Shown: positions 41,459-49,671 of the stretch, in pieces
Numbering within the stretch: the first letter of the stretch is position 1
Layout: every line of letters begins with the position of its first letter
The notes under the pieces: model-generated
Told to the model about the DNA's origin: nothing
The model's database searches: none
The model's input: the letters and a program-made list of their open reading frames with translations, nothing else
Origin: JAWVFM01 sp963823245
GTDB taxonomy: Bacteria; Actinomycetota; Thermoleophilia; Solirubrobacterales; 70-9
NCBI GenBank assembly: GCA_963823245.1
Contig: CAWGKQ010000007.1
Location: 124,001 to 188,000, forward strand
Length of the DNA stretch: 64,000 bases
Direction of reading: 5' to 3'
Translations under genes and position numbers: made by a program

Positions 41459-42037
41459 ATGGCAGGGATCGAAGGGAAGCGAGTCGCCTTTCTCGCGGCC
41501 AACGAGGGTGTCGAGCAGGTGGAGCTCACGCGGCCTTGGGAGGCCGTAAAGGAGGCCGGCGGCGAGCCGGAGCTCATCGCGCCCGAGGAGGGCGAGGTGC
41601 AGGCGTTCAATCATCTCGACAAGGGCGAGACGTTCTCAGTCGACCACACCGCGGCGGGGGCGAACGCCGACGACTACGACGCGCTCGTCCTGCCGGGCGG
41701 CGTCGCGAATCCCGACATCCTGCGGACCGAGCAGGAAGCCGTTGAGTTCACGCGGCGCTTCTTCGAAGCCGGCAAGCCGGTGGCCGCGATCTGCCACGCG
41801 CCCTGGACGCTCATCGACGCGGGCGTCGTCGAGGGTCGGACCCTCACGTCGTGGCCGAGCCTGGCGACGGACCTTCGGAACGCCGGCGCCAACTGGGTCG
41901 ACGAGGAGGTCCATGTGGACTACGGGCTCGTCACGAGCCGCAAGCCCGAGGACCTCGACGCGTTCTGCGCCAAGCTCGTCGAAGAGGTGGCCGAAGGCGT
42001 TCACGAGGGCCAGCGCGAAGCAACGGTCGCCGGATGA
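41459..42037 (+). CDS. DJ-1/PfpI family protein
   Basis: The 192-aa protein is of the PfpI/DJ-1 group: VAFLAANEGVEQVELT, ALVLPGGVANPD, and the nucleophile elbow PVAAICHAPWTL with Cys and neighbouring His. Members are deglycases, chaperones or peptidases linked to stress. The pattern 'TSWPSLATDLRNAGANWVDE' is typical for general-stress PfpI proteins of bacteria. AAGGAGG precedes the ATG. It lies between the phosphatase and the RsbW kinase. Confidence 0.9.
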   Translation: MAGIEGKRVAFLAANEGVEQVELTRPWEAVKEAGGEPELIAPEEGEVQAFNHLDKGETFSVDHTAAGANADDYDALVLPGGVANPDILRTEQEAVEFTRRFFEAGKPVAAICHAPWTLIDAGVVEGRTLTSWPSLATDLRNAGANWVDEEVHVDYGLVTSRKPEDLDAFCAKLVEEVAEGVHEGQREATVAG

Positions 42038-42078
42038 CGGCGGCCTGATGGCGGCCCGCGGAGACCGCCGGGGCGGGG

Positions 42079-42102
42079 GTTCGCGGGCGCGGGCGCGGGT
42101 AT
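42079..42102 (+). promoter_or_regulatory. Candidate SigF/SigB-type promoter of rsbW
   Basis: GTTC (42079-42082) and GGGTAT (42097-42102) are 14 bases apart, close to the GTTT-N14-16-GGGTAT pattern used by SigB/SigF factors. The rsbW-like ATG is 22 bases beyond. An autoregulated anti-sigma gene would be expected. Confidence 0.6.
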
Positions 42103-42123
42103 CCTCGGCTCCGCCCAAGCGCA

Positions 42124-42948
42124 ATGGCCTCAGATAAAGCCACCATGCGACTCGTCCTCCCGGCCCGTCCGGAGAACGTCGGGCTCGTGCGTCACACCGT
42201 CGCGGGCCTCGCCGAGGCGGCCGGAATGGACGAGACGGGCGTCGCCGACGTGAAGGCGGTGACCTCCGAGGCGTGCGTCAACGCCGCGGTGCACGCCTAC
42301 GAGGGAGGCGAGGTCGGGCCGATGGAGATCATCGTTTCGATCGGGGAGGCGTTCGAGATCGTCGTTCGGGATTTCGGCGGCGGGTTCCGGCCGCGAATCG
42401 CGGTGCAGAGCGATGAGCCGAGCCTGCGCCTCGGGCTGCCGCTGATCGCCACGCTCGCGGCCTCGTTCGAGCTGCGCGGCAATCCCGGCGGCGGCACGGA
42501 GCTGCGCATCGGGATGGCGATGCCGAGCGACGAGGACGGCGACGGGCCCGCAGGCCCCGCGCGGGTCGCGGAGTCACGCGACGACACCGTCGTCTCGGTC
42601 GGGGATTTCGACGTCGCCCCGCTCGTGGTAGCGCGCGTCCTCTCGTCAATCGCCGCCCGGGCCGACCTCTCCGTCGACAAGCTCTCCGATGCGATCCTGC
42701 TTGGCGACGCGATCGCTGGCGGTTCCCCTGACGGCTTCGTCGACGGTCGGGTCCAGGTGGCGGTGACCGATGAGGAGCGGGCGATCGCCGTGAAGGTCGG
42801 GCCCCTGCGAGACGGCGCCGCTGAGCGTTTGCTCAGCGCGCTCGAGGTGCCGGCGCTCGGCGCCTCGCTCCAGAAGCTCGCCGACGACGTGCGGGTCGAG
42901 GACTCGGCCAGCGGCGAGCACCTGATGTTCAAGATCTCGGAGCGCTAG
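42124..42948 (+). CDS. RsbW-like anti-sigma kinase with second degenerate ATPase-like domain
   Basis: The 274-aa protein begins with a GHKL ATPase domain: the N-box in DVKAVTSEACVNAAVHAYEG, then IVVRDFGGGFRP and LGLPLIATLAASFELRGNPG. This is the anti-sigma kinase that binds SigF or phosphorylates STAS proteins. Residues 145-274 look like a second copy lacking the N-box (LSVDKLSDAILLGDAIAGG, then RVQVAVTDEERAIAVKVGPL). Ordinary RsbW has about 150 residues. It converges with the sigma gene, 3 bases apart. Confidence 0.86.
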   Translation: MASDKATMRLVLPARPENVGLVRHTVAGLAEAAGMDETGVADVKAVTSEACVNAAVHAYEGGEVGPMEIIVSIGEAFEIVVRDFGGGFRPRIAVQSDEPSLRLGLPLIATLAASFELRGNPGGGTELRIGMAMPSDEDGDGPAGPARVAESRDDTVVSVGDFDVAPLVVARVLSSIAARADLSVDKLSDAILLGDAIAGGSPDGFVDGRVQVAVTDEERAIAVKVGPLRDGAAERLLSALEVPALGASLQKLADDVRVEDSASGEHLMFKISER

Positions 42949-42951
42949 GCC

Positions 42952-43710
42952 CTAGCCATCCGGCTCGGCCTCGGAGATCTCGGCGCGCAGCCGCTCGAGC
43001 GCTCCACGAAGAATCCGTGACACGTGCATCTGCGAGTGGCCGATCTTCTCGGCGATCTGGGATTGCGTCATGTCGTCGACGAACCGGTAGTGCAGGACGA
43101 GCCGCTCGCGCTCACTGAGCGCCGGGAGACCCGTTGCGATCGTCGTCCGCTGCTCCACGGTCTCAAAGCCCTCCTCCTCGGTGCCGATCCGGTCCCCGAT
43201 CGTCATCTCGTCGACTTCGCCGCCCACAGGCTGCTCGGTGGACATCGTCTTGCGCGCGTCGCCGGCCGCGAACGCCTCGAGCACCTCGTCCTCGGAGAGG
43301 TCGAGCGACGCCGCGATCTCGCGGATCGTGGGCGAGTGTTCGAGCTCGCCCGTGAGCTTCCTGATCGCGTCGTCGACCTTGCTCACGCGCTCCTGCAGGC
43401 CGCGCGGCAGCCTGAGGTTCCACACACGGTCCCTGAAGTGACGCCGGAGCTCGCCGAGAACCGTCGGCGCCGCGAAGGCGATGAACGGGATCCCGCGCTC
43501 GGGGTCGAACCGGTCGATGGCGTTGACGAGGCCGAGGCTCGCGACCTGGATCAGGTCCTCGGTGGGCTCGCTGCCGCCCCGATATCGCAGCGCCATGCTG
43601 CGAGCGAACGGCATGTAGCGGCGAACCAACTCCTCGCGCACCTCCGGCTCACGCAGGCGGTGGTAGCGCTCAAGGAGCTGCTCGTCGCGCGCCAAGCCCA
43701 CTTCAGTCAT
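42952..43710 (-). CDS. SigF/SigB-type general stress sigma factor
   Basis: The 252-aa protein is a group 3 sigma factor: region 2 (RYMPFARSMALRYRGGSEPT, DLIQVASLGLVNAIDRFDPE), region 3 (LRLPRGLQERVSKVDDAIRK) and region 4 (LSERERLVLHYRFVDDMTQS, then QIAEKIGHSQMHVSRILRGA). That order and length fit SigB/SigF/SigG factors. It is likely held by the RsbW-like kinase at 42124 and released via STAS proteins. A GTTT-N15-GGGTAA promoter on its own strand at 43862-43886 suggests autoregulation. Confidence 0.9.
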   Translation of the reverse strand: MTEVGLARDEQLLERYHRLREPEVREELVRRYMPFARSMALRYRGGSEPTEDLIQVASLGLVNAIDRFDPERGIPFIAFAAPTVLGELRRHFRDRVWNLRLPRGLQERVSKVDDAIRKLTGELEHSPTIREIAASLDLSEDEVLEAFAAGDARKTMSTEQPVGGEVDEMTIGDRIGTEEEGFETVEQRTTIATGLPALSERERLVLHYRFVDDMTQSQIAEKIGHSQMHVSRILRGALERLRAEISEAEPDG

Positions 43711-43744
43711 CCCCTTGATTCTGACTGGCCGCGCATCGATTGGA

Positions 43745-43781
43745 GGAGGAGGGGGCCCGGCCCGAGGCCGGGCCCCTCCTC
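43745..43781. terminator. Strong GC hairpin in the sigF leader
   Basis: About 16 base pairs form between 43746-43762 and 43766-43781 with a 3-base loop and one bulged G. It lies between the candidate sigF promoter and the sigF start, so transcripts from that promoter must cross it. It may attenuate sigF or simply end a read-through. Confidence 0.5.
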
Positions 43782-43861
43782 ACTCACAGGGCGCGGGGGC
43801 ATTTGTGGGGGTCGTCCCCGCGCGGCCGTCATCCATGACGGTGGCTGCCTCGGGCAGGCGG

Positions 43862-43886
43862 TTACCCGTTTCACGCGCCACCAAAC
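43862..43886 (-). promoter_or_regulatory. Candidate SigF-type promoter of sigF
   Basis: On the minus strand GTTT (43886-43883) and GGGTAA (43867-43862) are 15 bases apart. It points at the sigma gene, leaving a leader of about 145 bases with the hairpin. It is back to back with the yihY promoter, one base away. Confidence 0.6.
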
Positions 43887-43887
43887 C

Positions 43888-43913
43888 GTTTCCCGCACCC
43901 GCCGATTGGGTAG
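43888..43913 (+). promoter_or_regulatory. Candidate SigF-type promoter of yihY-like gene
   Basis: GTTT (43888-43891) and GGGTAG (43908-43913) are 16 bases apart; the ATG lies 10 bases further. The very short distance means that the mRNA would be nearly leaderless, which is common in actinobacteria. Confidence 0.55.
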
Positions 43914-43923
43914 GCGAGCAGGC

Positions 43924-44850
43924 ATGGATGGAGTGGGACGCGAGCCGGGCCCCCGCCGCCGCTTCGACCTGGCGCGCTCCACCTTCGAGCGGGCCAACGG
44001 CGCCGGCTTCACCGACCTCGCGGCGAGCCTTGCCTACTACTCCGCCCTGTCGATCTTTCCGACGGTCGCAGCGCTCGTCGCGCTGCTCGGCCTCTTCGGC
44101 AGCGAGGGGACCGCGCAGACCCTGCTCCACGCGGCCACGAAGGTCGGGCCGAGCTCCACGGCCGACGCGCTGAGGCCGGCCATCAACGGGCTCGTCCGAT
44201 CGCATGGCGAGGCCGGCGTGGCCGCGGTGATCGCCTTCGCAGCCGCCCTCTGGGCAAGCTCGGGATACGTCGGCGGCTTCATCCGCGCCGCCAACGCGAT
44301 CCACGGAGTGGAGGAGCGGCGCTCGACGGTCAAGGTCCGGGCGCTTCAGGTGGGCCTCGCGCTCGTGAGCGTCGCGATCCTCGCCCTGATGATGGTCGCG
44401 ATCGGTCTCAGCGGCCCCCTCCTCGACTCGGCCGCGAGCTCGCTGGGGATCGGCTCCACGGGGCGGACGGTCTTCGAGATCGTCCGTTGGCCGGTCCTGG
44501 CGTTGGCGGGCGCGACCGCAATCGCCGTACTCTCGCGCTACGGGCCGGACCTCGACCCACGGCCCTGGAGGGCGGTTATCGCCGGCACCGCGTTTGCCCT
44601 GCTCGTTTGGCTCCTGGCGTCGGGCGCGTTTGCCCTCTACGTCGCGACGTTCGCCTCCTACGAGGCGACCTACGCGACTCTCGCGGGCGCGATCGTCTTC
44701 CTGATCTGGCTCTGGCTCTCGAACCTCGCTCTGCTGGCGGGGATCGCGCTCAACGCCGAGCTCGCGCTGCGCATTCCCGACGAGCGCCCGTCCGATACGC
44801 GAGGGCCGGCGGCGGGCCCGGCCGGGAAGACCGTCGAGCCGGCAACCTAA
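43924..44850 (+). CDS. YihY/BrkB family inner membrane protein
   Basis: The 308-aa protein has six hydrophobic segments and the YihY pattern: DLAASLAYYSALSIFPTVAA at the first helix, WASSGYVGGFIRAANAIHGV, and EATYATLAGAIVFLIWLWLS near the end. The family is not an RNase, despite old names; function unknown. The ATG at 43924 is preferred. It is preceded by a candidate stress promoter and is divergent from sigF. Confidence 0.88.
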   Translation: MDGVGREPGPRRRFDLARSTFERANGAGFTDLAASLAYYSALSIFPTVAALVALLGLFGSEGTAQTLLHAATKVGPSSTADALRPAINGLVRSHGEAGVAAVIAFAAALWASSGYVGGFIRAANAIHGVEERRSTVKVRALQVGLALVSVAILALMMVAIGLSGPLLDSAASSLGIGSTGRTVFEIVRWPVLALAGATAIAVLSRYGPDLDPRPWRAVIAGTAFALLVWLLASGAFALYVATFASYEATYATLAGAIVFLIWLWLSNLALLAGIALNAELALRIPDERPSDTRGPAAGPAGKTVEPAT

Positions 44851-44907
44851 CCCTACGGGGGCGAGTTTGCCCGGCTATTCGGGCAAAGGCCGCCACGTAA
44901 CAGTGAA

Positions 44908-45114
44908 GTGACGCGGTACCGGCCGGCCGGGGGCGCGGGCAAGCCGGTGGACGGTCAGGGGCGCGACGTCATCCGGGCGCGCGACGGAACCCGTGACGTC
45001 ATCAACTGCGGCCCGGGGAAGGACGTCGCCTACGTGGACCGGGCGGAGGACGGCGTCTTCGACTGCGAGCGGGTCGTCAAGCCGACCTCCAGCCAGAAGC
45101 GAGGCACGGGTTGA
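44908..45114 (+). pseudogene. Fragment of a calcium-binding repeat (RTX-like) protein
   Basis: The 68-codon frame has GRDVIRARDGTRDVINCGPG, KDVAYVDRAEDGVFDCERVV, the usual last repeats and capping Cys pair of secreted hemolysin-type calcium-binding proteins. No signal peptide and only one or two repeats remain, so it appears to be the tail of a larger gene. Its stop overlaps the next start. Confidence 0.5.
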
Positions 45115-46094
45115 GCTCGCGCTCGGACGACCGGCCGCGCGATGAGGTCGAAGAGCGCTTCGCGGCGGAGCACCCCACGGAGCATCTGCGCCGGCGCGAG
45201 TTCCTGGCTCGCACCGCAGCCTCGACAAACTACATCGCCATGGTGAGCGGGCAGGCGCCGAACCCGCTGACCCAGGCCGACTGCCCGATCTTCAGCGAGT
45301 TCGTTCCCGGCACCAGCGCGCCGGACGGCCAGTTCGTCGGCGCCGGCTGCGTCTACCCGCCGGGGGCGCAGACCGTCGCCAACCAGCTCGAGGACTCGGG
45401 GTACACCTGGAAGGGCTACATGCAGGACATGAACGCGGGCACGCCCAAGGGCAAGCCCCAGGTGACCTGCAGGCACCCCGCGATCGGGGCTCCGGACGAC
45501 ACCGAGAGCCCGCGCAGGGGCGATCAGTACGCGGCGCGTCACAACCCCTTCGTCTACTTCCACTCGATCATCGACTCGCCCACCTGCAATCGCAACGACA
45601 TCGACCTCACCAACCTGCGCGGCGCCCTGAAGCGCGAGCGCAAGACCCCCAACTACGCGTTCATCACGCCGAACCTCTGCTTCGACGGCCACGACGGGCC
45701 CTGTGTGGACGGCAAGCCCGGCGGGCTCGTGAGCGCGAACGTCTTCCTGCGCAAATGGGTGCCGAGGATCCTGCGCTCCCCGGCCTACCGCCACCGCGGG
45801 CTCTTGATCGTCACCTTCGACGAGGCGGAGGCGAGCTCAGACTCGAGCGCATGCTGCAACGAGAAGCCGGGGCCGAACGTGATCCCTCCCGACACTCCCG
45901 GGGCCACCAATCCCGGACCCGGAGGAGGGCGCGTCGGAGCCGTGCTGGTCTCGCGGTGCGTCAGGGCGGGGACCGTGAACAAGACCCCCTACAACCACTA
46001 CTCGTTGCTGCGCTCGATCGAGGACAACTTCAGCCTTCCGCACCTCGGCTACGCGGGCAGGCGGGCCTCGAGCCGTTCGGTGCCCAGACGCTGA
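45111..46094 (+). pseudogene. Phosphoesterase (PF04185-like) with internal deletion and end frameshift
   Basis: The product opens with a Tat-type LRRREFLARTAAS and then jumps straight to NYIAMVSGQAPNPLTQADCP. In full homologs some 45 residues lie between, including the metal-binding ENxSxD-type strand; these are missing. Later motifs remain (GYTWKGYMQDM, GLLIVTFDEAEAS, NKTPYNHYSLLRSIED). At the end the frame becomes ASSRSVPRR, while adding one C near 46051 restores the family's GQAGLEPFGAQTLN. The gene thus lacks part of its active site. Confidence 0.6.
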
Positions 46095-46109
46095 ATCGGC
46101 GCGGTTGCG

Positions 46110-47093
46110 CTAGCCCGTGAGCCAGGTGACCGGGTTCTTCACCATCATCGTCTCGAGCTGCTCGTCGGTCATCCCGCGCTCACGAAGGGCCGGGATCACC
46201 TCCTCGAAGATGAGGGTCATGCTCCAGCCCTTGGCGAGGCCCGCCTCCATCATCTGGAGGCCGACCTCGGCGGGGAACCAGTCGAGCGTGGCGCAGTAGT
46301 CCTGGGAGAGGAACATGCGCTCGGCGTGCCCGCGCTCCAATAGGGTCGCCGCGGTCGGGAGCCGCTGCTCCATGGGCAGGAACAGTTCCAGCCCGAAGCG
46401 GTCGAGGCCGATGAAGACGCCCTTGTCGAGCAGGCGCTCGATGTAGTCGAGATCGTCGGTATCGCCGGTGTGCGCGATCTGCACCCGCGAGAGGTCGACG
46501 CCCTCCTCCTCGAAGATCTCGACCTGGCGGATCCCTGTCTGGCTGGCGGGGCGGGAGTGGGCCATGATCGGCGCGCCGGTCTGCACGCTCGCGCGCGCGA
46601 CGGCGCGATGCACCTTCTCGACGTTCTCGGTGACGCCGGGCTCGTCGGCGGCGCACTTCAGGAAGGCCGCCTTGATGTCCGTGCCCTGGATGCCCTGGGT
46701 GATGTCGTGGACGAAGAGCTCGGCGATCGCGTCGGGGTCGCGCGCGTTGAAGAAGGGAGGCAGGTGGTCGTAGGTGTAGATACCGGTGCAGGCGACGAGC
46801 TGGAGGCCCGTCTCGTCGGCGACGCGCTTCGAGAAGCCGACGTCGCGACCGATGAACATCGCCGTCGGCTCGACGACGGTCTTGACGCCGTGCTCGAGCA
46901 CGGCGCGCGCGCAGCCGAGGGCCGGCGTCAGGAAGTCGGGCGGCTCGGGGTCGTCGGGGTCGGGGGCGACGGGTCGCACGTGCGGCCACTGGATGAAGAC
47001 GGCCTCGTCGCGGGTGATGAAGTGCTCGTGGATCAGCGTGGTGCCGAGCTCGCTCGCGTCGATCGGGCCGTTGACGGTCTCCACGGTCGCCAC
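46110..47093 (-). CDS. Phosphotriesterase-family metal-dependent hydrolase
   Basis: The 327-aa protein is an amidohydrolase-fold PTE homolog: the HxH pair in TTLIHEHFITRDE, a Lys in KAAFLKCAADEPG (bridging ligand, usually carboxylated), His in PIMAHSRPA and VQIAHTGDTDD, and Asp in FLSQDYCA. All six ligands are seen. PTE relatives cut phosphotriesters or lactones. The last helix reads LETMMVKNPVTWLTG, a family ending. It is intact although neighbours are damaged. Confidence 0.9.
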   Translation of the reverse strand: MATVETVNGPIDASELGTTLIHEHFITRDEAVFIQWPHVRPVAPDPDDPEPPDFLTPALGCARAVLEHGVKTVVEPTAMFIGRDVGFSKRVADETGLQLVACTGIYTYDHLPPFFNARDPDAIAELFVHDITQGIQGTDIKAAFLKCAADEPGVTENVEKVHRAVARASVQTGAPIMAHSRPASQTGIRQVEIFEEEGVDLSRVQIAHTGDTDDLDYIERLLDKGVFIGLDRFGLELFLPMEQRLPTAATLLERGHAERMFLSQDYCATLDWFPAEVGLQMMEAGLAKGWSMTLIFEEVIPALRERGMTDEQLETMMVKNPVTWLTG

Positions 47094-47125
47094 GAGGCTG
47101 CAGTCTATGTCCCTACAGTCCGGCC

Positions 47126-47212
47126 GTGCCCCTGACCTGGCGCATCTCGATGATCGTGCTCGTCGCCTGCCTGCTGGCGTCGATGGTCATCGCGCTCGTG
47201 AAGCTCCTGTAG
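47126..47212 (+). CDS. 28-residue single-helix membrane peptide
   Basis: GTG at 47126 opens a 28-codon frame coding PLTWRISMIVLVACLLASMV and IALVKLL, one membrane helix with a basic start. No ribosome site is obvious. It fills the gap between the divergent PTE gene and the UspA gene; the SigF-like promoter of uspA begins 5 bases after its stop. Confidence 0.4.
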   Translation: MPLTWRISMIVLVACLLASMVIALVKLL

Positions 47213-47217
47213 CCCGC

Positions 47218-47242
47218 GTTCAAGCCCGCGCGCTGCGGGTTA
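47218..47242 (+). promoter_or_regulatory. Candidate SigF-type promoter of the uspA gene
   Basis: GTTC (47218-47221) and GGGTTA (47237-47242) are 15 bases apart. The UspA start is 40 bases downstream with GAGGAGGAGGG before it. Confidence 0.5.
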
Positions 47243-47281
47243 GTATCCCGGCCGCAGTCGCCCACCGAGGAGGAGGGACGT

Positions 47282-47728
47282 GTGTTCAAGCGGATAGTGG
47301 TTGGCACTGACGGATCCGACACCGCATCGGTGGCGGTGTCCCGCGCGGTCGACCTCGCCAAGGCGACCGGCGCCGCGCTCGACGTCGTCACGGCGTACGA
47401 GCAGGGCGGCACAGCCCTCTCGACGGACGAGAAGGTCGAGATTCCGGGCGACGTTCAGTACGAGGTGGGCCCTCGCCAGGAGGTCAACATGGTCCTCGAC
47501 GGCGCGGCGGGGACCGCCGAGCAGGCGGGCGTCAGCGCCACGACCCACGCCCGTGAGGGCGACCCCGCCGACGCGCTCCTCGACGTCGCCGAGGAGGTGA
47601 AGGCCGACGTCTTGGTCGTCGGCAACAAGGGGATGACGGGGGCGAAGCGGTTCCTGCTCGGAAGCGTGCCGAACAAGGTCTCCCACCACGCGCCCTGCAG
47701 CGTCTACATCGTTCGCACCACAGCGTAG
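47282..47728 (+). CDS. Universal stress protein UspA family
   Basis: The 148-aa protein is a UspA domain: RIVVGTDGSDTASVAVSRAV at the start and the ATP loop VVGNKGMTGAKRFLLGSVPN (G-x2-G-x9-G-S) near the end, followed by HHAPCSVYIV. It should bind ATP and aids survival under stress. A candidate SigF promoter is upstream. The start is GTG. Confidence 0.93.
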   Translation: MFKRIVVGTDGSDTASVAVSRAVDLAKATGAALDVVTAYEQGGTALSTDEKVEIPGDVQYEVGPRQEVNMVLDGAAGTAEQAGVSATTHAREGDPADALLDVAEEVKADVLVVGNKGMTGAKRFLLGSVPNKVSHHAPCSVYIVRTTA

Positions 47729-47734
47729 CCGCGG

Positions 47735-49107
47735 CTAGCAGGCGACGCTCGGGTCGACCGCCCGCGCCAGGTCGATGCGGCCGTAGCGGCCGTAGTAGCG
47801 GGGGTGGCCAGTCGGCGTCGCCGTGCAGGCAAGGCGCGTAGCCACGCCCAGCGGCCCGGGGCGGGGGAGGGGCACGCCGCTTGCGATCACGACCGCCGCG
47901 GCCGCCGACGCCTCCGCGGCCGCCTGCGACGTGCCGTCGAGGTCGACGTAGGAGAAGCGGTCGTAGGTGCCGGCGGCGGCCGCAGCCGGGTCGAGCGAGA
48001 ACTGCGTGATCCCCGGTGCGGAGGCGGCGCTCGGATCGCACGACGCATCGCCCGGAATTGCGGCGTCGGAGCCGCCCCCGGGGCGTCACGAGCGTCGCGC
48101 GACGGTTGGAGTACGAGGCGAGGCAGCCGCGCTCCGTGGTGGCGCCGACCGAGAGCACCTTCGGCGCCGCCGCGGGCATCGCGGGGGATGCCGGCCGCGG
48201 AGTTGCCGGCCGCCGCGATCACGAGGGCGCCGCGCTTCGCCGCGGAGCGGATTGCGCGGCAGACGACCGAGATCTGCGCGCAACGCGTGACCTCGGGGCC
48301 GAAGGCGAGGCTGAGGTTGATGACCCGGGCGCCGTGCTTCGCGGCGAACCGGATGCCGTTTGCGATCTGGGTGGCGCTGCCGTGGAGGCTCGCGTCGAGA
48401 ACGCGTACCGGGATCACCTGGGCGCCGTAAGCGACGCCGGTGAGCCCCATGTCGTTGTCGGTGGTCTCCGCGATCGTCGAGGCGACATGCGTGCCGTGCC
48501 CGTTCTCGTCGAGCGGCAGGCGATCGCCGTCGACGAAGTCGCGGGGGTGGAGGAAGCTCGTGCCGGCGAGGTCCGGGTCGGCGCGGAAGCCCGCTCCGCG
48601 CTGCCGGTAGGCGACTCCCGAGTCGAGAACGGCGACGGCCGTTCCGGCGCCCGGAGCGGCCGCCGTGGACTCGAGCGTCGACCAGGCATCGCTCGCATCG
48701 ATTCCGCCGGGGCCGGCGAGGAAGCTCCACTGGTCGTTCCGCCAGCCGCCGGTGGTGCCGGCCCGGCCGGGGTCGTCGGGCACGTGAGCCGCTGCGGAGG
48801 CGACGTAGTTGGGGGTGGCGTAGGCGACACCGGGGCGGGCGGTGAGCCTCCTCGCCTCGCTCGGAACGGAGGCGTGGGGCGAGATCTTCACGACCCGCGT
48901 GGCTCCGCTCTCTCGGCGGATGACCACCTCGTCGGTGACGTATGGGGCCGCTGCCCGGCCCGAGACCGCGATCGGGTCAGCTGGTGGGGCGGGGGCCGTC
49001 GTGTGCCCTGCTCCCGGAGCGGCATCAGTCGCTGCGGCCGCCGCCGCAGGCCCCGCCAAGCCCGCGACGACGGCCGCCGCTAGTGCGGCAGCCCCCCTGG
49101 CACTCAT
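47735..49107 (-). pseudogene. Secreted subtilase (S8) interrupted by two frameshifts
   Basis: From ATG 49107 the gene has a signal peptide, a propeptide-like region, and the S8 catalytic Asp (VAVLDSGVAYR) and His (DENGHGTHVAST). At about 48190 the frame shifts: AAGNSAAGIP continues as MPAAAPKVLSVGATTERGCL in the next frame. A second shift near 48083 leads to SDAAIPGDASCDPS and the catalytic Ser in DGTSQAAAEAS, with the stop at 47735. Both shifts are one extra C in a C-run. Removing each gives a full 456-residue protease, so sequencing error is possible. Confidence 0.75.
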
Positions 49108-49154
49108 GCCCCCTAAACACATCGGCGGCCGCCGAAGTTGCCGATACTTCGCGG

Positions 49155-49616
49155 ATGCCCGACGCGACGGCCATCGACCAGCGCCTGATGGCGCTCGCGA
49201 TCGCCGAGGCGGAGGCGGCCGCAGCTCACGACGACGTCCCGATCGGGGCGGTGGTCGCCCAGGGTGGCGAGCTGCTCACTGCCGCGGGCAACGAGCGCGA
49301 GCTCCGTGGCGACCCGACGGCCCACGCCGAGGTGCTGGCGATCAGCGAGGCGGCCCGCAAGCTCGGCGGCTGGCGGCTGGCGGGCTGCGAGATCTACATC
49401 ACGCTCGAGCCCTGCGCGATGTGTGCGGGAGCGATCGTCCTTGCCCGCCTCGACCGCGTTGTCTACGCGGCGGCGGACCCGAAGGCGGGGGCGGCGGGCA
49501 GCGTCCTGGATGTCCTGGGCGAGCCGCGCCTGAACCACCGCCCAACCGTGGAGAGCGGCCTCATGGCGACCGAGGCGTCTGCCTTACTGCGCACGTTCTT
49601 CGCCCAACGCCGTTAG
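49155..49616 (+). CDS. tadA: tRNA-specific adenosine deaminase TadA
   Basis: The 153-aa protein is a deaminase with the zinc site HAEVLAI (His and catalytic Glu) and LEPCAMCAGAIV (two Cys). It turns A34 of tRNA-Arg(ACG) into inosine, an essential reaction. Length and the LNHRPTVESGLM region with bound-loop residues fit TadA rather than a guanine deaminase. The ATG at 49155 starts 47 bases from the divergent subtilase. A hairpin follows its stop. Confidence 0.9.
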   Translation: MPDATAIDQRLMALAIAEAEAAAAHDDVPIGAVVAQGGELLTAAGNERELRGDPTAHAEVLAISEAARKLGGWRLAGCEIYITLEPCAMCAGAIVLARLDRVVYAAADPKAGAAGSVLDVLGEPRLNHRPTVESGLMATEASALLRTFFAQRR

Positions 49617-49622
49617 TTCCCC

Positions 49623-49671
49623 AGGCCATCCGGGTTAGACCCCACCCTGGGAGGTCAGCCCAGGATGGCCT
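49623..49671. terminator. Hairpin after tadA
   Basis: AGGCCATCC (49623-49631) pairs with GGATGGCCT (49663-49671), with GGG/CCC next to it inside. The loop contains the stop of the opposing DUF559 gene, so it could serve both. Confidence 0.45.
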
